Shown piece by piece: positions 57,576-64,000 of a DNA stretch of 64,000 bases. The DNA comes from Turnera subulata (Eukaryota; Streptophyta; Magnoliopsida; Malpighiales; Passifloraceae). How positions within the stretch are numbered: position 1 is the first letter of the stretch; each line of letters begins with the position of its first letter. The DNA lies in NCBI GenBank assembly GCA_028386065.3, contig JAKUCV010000928.1, positions 68,517 through 132,516 on the forward strand, written 5' to 3'. The position numbers and the translations under genes are program-made. The notes under the pieces were generated by a model. The model worked only from the letters and a program-made list of their open reading frames with translations, was not told the DNA's origin and did no database searches.

Positions 57576-57625
57576 TAAACACTTTTCATGTACCTTTTTT
57601 TTATGCTAAACACCTTTATGTACCT
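57576..57625 (-). mobile_element. Micro-retroposon: ~11-bp insert with imperfect ~19-bp duplication
   Basis: TAAACACTTTTCATGTACCT (57576-57595) and TAAACACCTTTATGTACCT (57607-57625) flank TTTTTTTATGC. Confidence 0.6.
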
Positions 57626-57668
57626 GAAATTTCTTATTTGTCCCGTTAATATATTACAGAATTTTCGT

Positions 57669-57928
57669 GTCCTTTTTATGTAACTTTTTTTTTTTTTGTC
57701 GAAAAAAAAAAAAAGGCATCAGTGGTGTCATCATCGCCCCGTCGGTCCAGGCCCCGGTCAATACCGGTTACATCGTGGCATTAGACCCTCCTCATAGGAG
57801 AGACCGCCCAACCGGGGCACCAGCGGACACCCTCTCCTGCTACGCGTCATAATACCGGGGAATCACCGGGCTCAACGGCCAGCACCCCACCGTGTGGAAG
57901 GCCATATTCGGTCCTTTTTATGTAACTT
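57669..57928 (-). mobile_element. SINE with 18-bp target duplication
   Basis: GTCCTTTTTATGTAACTT is repeated perfectly at 57669-57686 and 57911-57928. The 224-bp insert starts with a T-run and GTCGAAAAAA, so it reads on the minus strand with its tail at the left. The body is GC-rich (CGGTCCAGGCCCCGGTC, CCGGGGAATCACCGGGC), unlike its surroundings. It is too short to code for a protein. A tRNA-like head at the 57910 end is plausible (GGCCGTTGAGCCCGGTGATT on the minus strand) but not proven. Confidence 0.85.
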
Positions 57929-57999
57929 GAGTTTGAATTTTTATCTCTTTTATATCCTGAACTCATTGGGGTATATAAAAAAGATAAAAATTAAAACTC
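57928..57999. repeat. Short inverted repeat (hairpin)
   Basis: TTTTTATCTCTTTTATAT (left arm) and ATATAAAAAAGATAAAAA (right arm) can pair, with GAGTTT/AAACTC at the outer ends. The loop is about 17 bp. Confidence 0.7.
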
Positions 58000-58011
58000 G
58001 GGTACAAGGTG

Positions 58012-58218
58012 GAAGGTTTTGCTTTCTCCATCTTTTTGCAAGGGCATACGATTCTCTTGCTGTTATCATATAGTGATCTAATGGACAAAAATGGCCACGG
58101 GAAAAAGTACTTTTAGAACTAGCTAGAAAAACCACCAGTACAATACCTGAGGATAAATAAACAATCTTGATTATGATCAAATTTTAATTAATTTACACAT
58201 TCACCTCCACTTTTTTTT
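58012..58218. repeat. Direct repeat, right copy
   Basis: Matches 55877-56077. GCAAGGGCATACGATTCTCT and CTAGCTAGAAA are shared; it differs by substitutions and a few short indels. Confidence 0.85.
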
Positions 58219-59305
58219 GGTTTGATAGGTTGATGAGAGGCAAACAGACTGTGGTAGTCAGTAAGATTCTTACTTTGCCCTTCCATTAGTCCAAGTTGGT
58301 GGGAAAGTGACTTGTGCATGGGGCAGATACATTTATTTCATCGCGGCACATATAATGCAATATCTGGCTGGCGATCATACATTTTCTCGATCCATATGTA
58401 TTATTGTGCTGTGAAATGCAAAAGTTTCATCTTCTGCATAAAATGAAAATATGTTTACTTTGCTGAAGATTTGAGAGAACCTTATTGCATCATACTGTTT
58501 AGGTTGTTCCTCTGTTAGATGACCCTCTATGTTCTTGCTTAACACAATTTGTAGTTTAACGTTCACGTTGCTGTCGAGACTTAAATCAAAAGACCAAGTT
58601 TAGAGCATTGAGGAACAATGCCAATCTTCCTGTTCCGGCAAAGTGAGATTAATTAACATGTAAAGTGGCTCTTTCAATTCAAAAAGTTGTCAATAAACTA
58701 TGGCACATCATATATGAGGCTAATTTAATCCTTTTCCTTGTTTCTGAACAGTCGACAAAGCAATAAAGTGATCTAAACTCCACACTTCGCCATCAATTTT
58801 TAATGTAATTATCTGTGATAGAGGAACAATATGCCAGCCTTGCGCTATATTATGAGTCTCCACACTTTAGCTTTAACCTTCTCGAAAGAGAAATCTTGGC
58901 TAGCTAATCATTGCGGAATATGTTACCCGTTTAAAGAAACCCACCTCAAATTAAAGGCAACAACAATATTTTCCATTCAATATATACAATAAAAAAATAA
59001 TCGATTAATTAATTATTCTTTCCTGCATATATATGCCTATTCCCAAAAATTTACAAATTATTTCTAAGAGATTCATGACACACAAGGGTCCCCTACATTA
59101 ACAACATCCACATGCAATTCGCTTTCACAGCGTTGCAAGCCCATTGAAAGAGTCTCACATACATCAAGTCCCTCTCAGCATTTAGCTGTTCATCCTTCGA
59201 AATAATTAAAATTACCTAACCCATGAACTGACGGCCAATTTTTGTTCACTTATAACCATGCATCTTACGTAATGCTGGAACTTCCAGTCGAACCCCCGGC
59301 CCTGC

Positions 59306-59315
59306 TATATTATAA
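59306..59315 (+). promoter_or_regulatory. TATA element of the proline-rich gene
   Basis: TATATTATAA, about 70 bp before the ATG at 59383. It also argues against the upstream in-frame ATG at 59272. Confidence 0.45.
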
Positions 59316-59382
59316 TGCCTCACTCCTCTTCTCTACAAACTTTAGCTCCAACTTCTTTTTCTTTTTCTTTGTGATCAAGAAA

Positions 59383-59781
59383 ATGTCGCCATCTACCCAT
59401 CAAAGCATTCCTCAAATGCTTCTTTTGTTCATGTTGTGCATGGTTGCAAGTGGTGCCAGCACAACCGAAAAGATAGACCAAGAGCAGCTGGTACCAGATG
59501 CCGGAATAAAGTGTGGATCATGCCCTTGCGTGAACCCATGTGCTCAGCTAGTCCCTCCTCCTCCACCACCGCCGCCGCCACCATCACCTCCACCACCGAA
59601 GAGTACTACATATTGTCCTCCCCTGGCGCCACCTCCACCTAGGTTCGTTTATGTGACTGGGGAGCCTGGAACTGTGTATGAAACCGATCCTTATGATTGG
59701 TTCTACAATAGTGCAGGGCAGAATTTTGTTCATTGGTTGCTGATTTTGGTTGGTATGGTTATCCTGAACATCTTCTTGTGA
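59383..59781 (+). CDS. Secreted, membrane-anchored hydroxyproline-rich glycoprotein, 132 aa
   Basis: The ATG at 59383 (MSPSTHQSIP) gives a typical signal peptide (MLLLFMLCMVASGAS, cleavage near residue 25). The mature part has a Cys cluster (CGSCPCVNPC, 44-53), then a Pro block (58-72) of the extensin-like kind that plants hydroxylate and glycosylate in the secretory pathway, then YCPPLAPPPP. The C-terminus is hydrophobic (about 116-132, VHWLLILVGMVILNIFL), fitting either a GPI-anchor signal or a membrane anchor. It most likely sits at the plasma membrane/cell wall face. Proteins with this layout are a known small plant family without a clear function. Confidence 0.82.
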   Translation: MSPSTHQSIPQMLLLFMLCMVASGASTTEKIDQEQLVPDAGIKCGSCPCVNPCAQLVPPPPPPPPPPSPPPPKSTTYCPPLAPPPPRFVYVTGEPGTVYETDPYDWFYNSAGQNFVHWLLILVGMVILNIFL

Positions 59782-60931
59782 TAGCCACAATCATGCGAGG
59801 TTCTAGCTAGCTCCTGTTCTTGGTTTAGAATTTAGTTTTATTGTAACTTTCAGCGTTTAATATTGGTTTTCTTATCCAATTTTTAAGGCATATTATTTAT
59901 GTTTTATCATTATTTTCTTTGACAAGCATTTGTTCAAAGTTACAACTCTTGATCAGACCCAAGATACGCTATATATGAGATGAAGATCATGGCATTGTGT
60001 TTTTATTTTTAATGCTAAAACTGTTGGTCTATCTTTATTATTTAATCTGCTAATAAAAGTGGAAGCTGATTGGGATTGTTGGTGTAAACATCACATGTTT
60101 CTCCAATGAATCCCCTCCCCCCGCTGGCAGACACACGACCAATTGGAAAATGTGTTGGAAAAAGATTAATTGATCTTCAAACCAGTAAAAAATCAGCTAT
60201 TTTGTCCTTTGTACGTACCTTCAATCAAGCAATATCACTCATGTCTCAATCTGTTCCGCTAGCTGGTGCATAAGTTTTTTTTTCTTCCTTTTGCCCTGTA
60301 CAGTACATGGATGTTTGAAAAATTTGGTGAAAATTGATGACTAATGTGTGTTAGGTATGGCCCCTTTTGCTTAAACCATATATATAATATTTGTCTCTTA
60401 CGTATATTATATACATTGAGAACATTTAAGCTTCCTATAGTATGGAGATTAGTTTCCCCATGCATATCCAAATGACAAAAATTAGTGAGTGGGTTGTTTT
60501 CTCTGTTCTTTTAAAGGAAAAAAAAATTAACATGATAGAGTTGTTGCCAGAAGAATATCTATGACCAATTGATGAGAGTGGGACTGACACTTCTTTTGGA
60601 GCGAATTAAAAGCCCAGTTCTTGCCTTAACTGTGTCCACTCCCAGTCCCATTGGCAAAGACAAGATTTCATCGTTTTTTTTTTTTCTTCTTTCAGCGATA
60701 TAGATTTCATTTTAAATTTCACTGATCTCCAGAGAACTGCTTTGAGTTTGGGATGCTGTAAAATAACGGTACAGTACAGTTCAAGAATGCTATATACAAA
60801 TTAAATAAATATGGTCGATTTATGGATAGTGCGTTAAGCACAAATCTGCAGTCGGTGCAGAACAACAGTCCAAAACAGAATAGATTCCAATTATATATCA
60901 GCACCACCCAGGAATTGAAAGTAGTACAATA

Positions 60932-61060
60932 TTTTTTTTGTTTCCTATCCGGTATCCGAAGCTATGCCCCCACTAATCCGGTCGACTCGCATCGCGCACC
61001 TGGGTATGGTGGGCGAGTCTCCCAATGAAGATTTTCATCCTACACGAAAATCACTTCATT
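60932..61060 (-). mobile_element. SINE-like fragment (minus strand)
   Basis: After a T-run, the minus strand reads ...CGGATTAGTGGGGGCATAGC and GGATACCGGATAGG before the tail. This resembles the 3' half of plant Au-type SINEs as I remember it (a GGATTAGTC...GGACACC pattern). The left boundary is the T-run; the right boundary is uncertain and no duplication was found. Confidence 0.4.
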
Positions 61061-61892
61061 GAAGGCTTCCTGTGGAATTTTCCTGTCCATAGGCTACCGG
61101 TACCACCAATCACTTCCTAATTAGTGGCACAACTATTATGAAATTTAAAGCCTGAATCAGGCAACGCTATAAGACCCGGCCGGGTACAATCAAATTTTAC
61201 TTATAGTATGCATGTAATTATGCACTCAATCCAGGTCGCAAAATAATTAAATCACAAATGTTTAACACAAGTTATATGGTGGGTTCAAGCCCTCTACCGA
61301 CTACCATAAACCACACAGTAAATCATTTTTTTTCCTTATACTATTCGATAAAGGTGGGGCTCGAATCCAAGACCTTATCCTTAACTTTTGCACAAGATTA
61401 CCAATGAACAATAAGCCCATTAGTACACAAGTTGATCATTTACCACCGTATTAATTTTCCTCATGGATTATCATAAATAATTTGGATCCTACGATAGTAT
61501 TCGGTCGCTAATAGTTTTCTTTTTTTTTCTTTTTTTTCATCTCGTTTTTGTAATATGGTTCTCAGTAAGTAATTAACTATCAATTGCTAAAAAAAAAAAA
61601 GTCAAGTCATTTTCATTTTTCAACATAGAGTAGCAATCAAACAGCAGCATTTATGTTTTCAACAGCAGCATTGCACTTACTAGCTGTCAGTGACATCGGT
61701 GCCTGCAACCATAGGAAGAGTTCCTTTTATGTATGGACCTTCCTTATCTTAACATTGACATATAGTCGTATATTGTACAGCATAGTCTCTAATCTGCAAA
61801 TAAACTGAAAAAAGCAACCACATCATTAAAATATTCCAAATGGCTATGCTTCTGCTGCATGTTCCCTTTTGCAGATGTGTGCAGGGACCATA

Positions 61893-62560
61893 TTTTTTTT
61901 TCGAAAGGATAAAGATATATTAATAAGAACCGGGTACAACATACATATAAGAATTAAATAGAATGTTAAAAACTAGAGACAAAATAAAATTAAAGGCCAC
62001 AAACATGGTGGAATAAATCCACAAACAAAGCATAGACCATAAATACAAAGTGATTACACTTAGTTCCGGACATATGCAAAGATTAAAACACAAACCAAAG
62101 AACTTGCAGCTACCCATAAACGGGAGAGCGTGATGTCCGCATAAAGCAGGACTAGCCCCAAACAGCAACCAAGTTCGCTTACAGTGGTCGGCAGCTATCG
62201 GCTTTAACTCTGAGACACGAGCAAGCCATGCAAATACCATCACCGGAGAAACGGGAGAAAGCCAAGATCCGCCATTGCGAGTAAACACTTCACAGCATGC
62301 TCCATACTTCACACAACAGTAAACATACAGATCCACGGTAAAGAGCCCCATAAAACTCTTCTATGTGGATAAAATTCCCAACAAGGGGTAGAGATCCTTA
62401 AAAAGAGGCAAATATCCCAATCCAAATCTAAACGAAGGAGTAGATCTGAATGGGTATAATTATTCATCCAAAGCAAGGAGACAAAAACAAAGAAAGCAAA
62501 AAAAGAAAAGAAAAAGGGTGAGGCCCAGGAAAAACCAGAAGCGGAGTAGGAAAAACCAGA
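61893..62560 (-). mobile_element. LINE/retroposon 3' fragment (minus strand)
   Basis: A T-run at 61892-61900 followed by CGAAAGGATAAAGATATATT is, on the minus strand, a poly-A tail after TATCTTTATCCTTTCG. That ending, preceded by GTTGTACCCGGTTCTTATTA, is one I associate with plant L1-type LINE 3' ends. The 143-codon minus-strand frame (61920-62351) is the usual read-through of such a 3' region and shows no RT motif. The right end carries a 20-bp tandem repeat (GGAAAAACCAGAAGCGGA twice). Confidence 0.55.
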
Positions 62561-63967
62561 AGCGGACATACATATATATGTATATATATACATATATATA
62601 TCTATGTATGTGACTCACCATTTTGAGTAGCAGCATTAAATAAGCTCGCCTAATAATTATGTGAGGGTCATAAATCCCACCTTAACGGGCTTCTATACCT
62701 TAAACGGGCTTCACGGCATTCATAGAAGTCCAATCCTTGATTACAAATTTGCAACAAGTTAAAGCCCACTCAAAAATTTTGGGCTATATCAAACTGCACC
62801 AAGTTAAAGATTAAAAACCTGCTTTGCCATGAAAATATATTGATACGAGTGTTTGTAGGTATTGGAAAGAGCAAGCGATTTCCTCATCTGCCACTTGCTA
62901 CTTGCATAAAAATGAAAGATGTAATCACGTACGTGGATCATCATACGACAAAACTTAATTATTTCTCAACCAATTGGTTAATTATTCTCAAGAAAAATTT
63001 ATGGAAGCTAGTATCAATTTTTGAGAATGTGTAGTACCCACAAAAGGCAAAAGGTTTTATAGATGAAAATGACATTGGCCTGAGACGAAAGATGGGACAA
63101 ATAAGTCATTGTCCTCGCGTCGGCGTTAGTCTCCGGGTCAATTTTGGTGTTAAATATCATAGCCTTTGTAGGTGATGATGCCAATGGGGGGATTTAATCA
63201 TTTATTTAGGCGGCCCTGAGAGGTTAAGCACTTCATCATATGTGGATCTTTGGCCTTGCATAAGCCATAGGTTCACACTGAACATGTTTGGTTCTTGTTT
63301 TTTGTTCTTTTTTAAAAAGAATAGTCTACATTTGCAATATGTATCTCCTCTTGACTTGACGGTATAATGCAAAAATGGTACCGAGTTGAGTCGTAAGCCA
63401 TAACCAAAAGAAAAAGTTACTGTGTGAGGTGAGATGGAGTACATTTTCTTGTGAATCCTGATCCAAGAATGAACGGTTCTCTCATCAAACTCCAACCTAG
63501 GTCATGATTCTTATGGTAGCTGAACCTATGACTAATTAATCAGGATCATAATGACAACAATCTTAATCATCAAACAAATCCGACGGTCCATTGATTGTAA
63601 AGTGGGAACAATTACGCCAACATAGTTGTCCAAAATTCCTTAGATTAGAGTACCACTCAACAAAAGCGAACCAAAGTGGCCATCACTAGCCAAAATTGAA
63701 AAAGCTATATATGTGTAATCTTGGCAAAACACCCATCCTTTACTTAAAAGAACTGTGTCTTCGCATGTAAAGTAAAGGTTACTTTCAATGGTTCATCCAT
63801 ATGATATTTCAAAGACCAGTCCAGCTTGGGTACAAAATCCTTATCAAGCCTTTTTAATAGCTCACCACACATCCCAAAACCATTTTTTTTTTCTTTGAAG
63901 TGCTAGCCTTCTCTCAGTCTCATATACTTCTTCTCATCTTCCCCATTAAGCTCACATTCACCTATCA

Positions 63968-64000
63968 ATGGCCAAATTTGCCATCCAAATCCTAGCTTTG
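63968..64000 (+). CDS. Start of a probable gene running off the right edge
   Basis: ATG at 63968 opens MAKFAIQILAL, which looks like the start of a signal peptide. The 120 bases before it are pyrimidine-rich and CA-rich (CTTCTTCTCATCTTCCCC), typical of a plant 5' leader. Only 11 codons are visible, so the product cannot be named. Confidence 0.4.
   Translation, partial: MAKFAIQILAL

Larger units (their letters stand above)
55055..59305. other. Intergenic, repeat-rich, no supported gene
   Basis: It contains a pair of diverged direct repeats 2.1 kb apart, a SINE, a short hairpin and two micro-insertions, all listed separately. The short open frames here look random. Confidence 0.55.
59782..63967. 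other. Intergenic with SINE-like and LINE fragments
   Basis: Mostly AT-rich DNA. The recognised parts are the SINE-like stretch near 60932-61060 and the LINE fragment at 61893-62560; a (TA)n tract follows at about 62570-62600. No host gene is supported. Confidence 0.55.

Noticed and set aside
61255..61400. Sequences like an RNA polymerase III B box (GTGGGTTCAAGCC; GGGCTCGAATCC)
   Set aside because: No tRNA cloverleaf and no defined element ends; may be old SINE debris but not supportable.
62570..62600. TA-rich tract with ATATATGTATATATATAC symmetry
   Set aside because: Simple microsatellite; no terminator or hairpin role supported.

Overview
The window is nuclear DNA of a flowering plant, most likely a eudicot. 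It has multi-exon genes with GT-AG introns, Ty1/copia and Ty3/gypsy elements with plant-type primer sites, L1-type LINEs, a Stowaway MITE, a hAT MITE, an FAD2-family desaturase, a PADRE (DUF4228) protein and a hydroxyproline-rich glycoprotein. I cannot name the species. No tRNA, rRNA or CRISPR was seen.

Region 1 (1-32 kb) is a tandem array of one unusual gene family, interrupted by transposons. Each gene has six exons: a short acidic N-terminus, a degenerate cystatin (cysteine-protease inhibitor) fold, and the C-terminal His/Asn half of a papain-type (C1A) protease without the lobe that carries the catalytic Cys. Copy 1 (1-2267) lacks its first exons, which lie left of the window. Copy 2 (15832-18542) is fully intact (331 aa). 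Copy 3 (19554-22128) is intact except for a GC splice donor. Copy 4 (29545-31994) has the same GC donor plus an 8-bp deletion and is a pseudogene. A decayed fifth relic lies near 14.76-15.11 kb. Copies 3 and 4 come from a tandem duplication with a period of about 4530 bp and a junction near 23107. An FAD2-like desaturase (13054-14205) sits inside the array. Between the genes are a 5'-truncated LINE (2451-4273), a copia element (5191-12385) holding a hAT MITE that itself holds a solo LTR, and a related, older copia element (23337-28740).

Region 2 (32.3-46.7 kb) is one Tat-lineage gypsy element inserted just downstream of copy 4. It has gag-protease, RT, a worn RNase H plus a second (archaeal-type) RNase H, integrase, two tandem-repeat arrays, and antisense reading frames that look spliced. 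A gag-only LTR element with two LTRs that I read as identical (41350-43476) is nested inside the antisense gene.

Region 3 (46.7-64 kb) is gene-poor host DNA. It holds a two-exon PADRE/DUF4228 gene, a 147-aa membrane protein, a 75-aa Cys-motif membrane protein, a secreted proline-rich protein, and the first codons of another probable gene at the right edge. It also has a Stowaway MITE, an unclassified foldback element, a SINE with an 18-bp target duplication, and LINE/SINE fragments.

A theme across the window is a set of very short insertions (11-82 bp). Each carries a poly-A or poly-T run and is bounded by direct repeats of 11-20 bp. Several are proved by an empty paralogous site in another array copy. 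They look like extreme 5' truncations made by target-primed reverse transcription. The array copies record the order of insertions by presence or absence.
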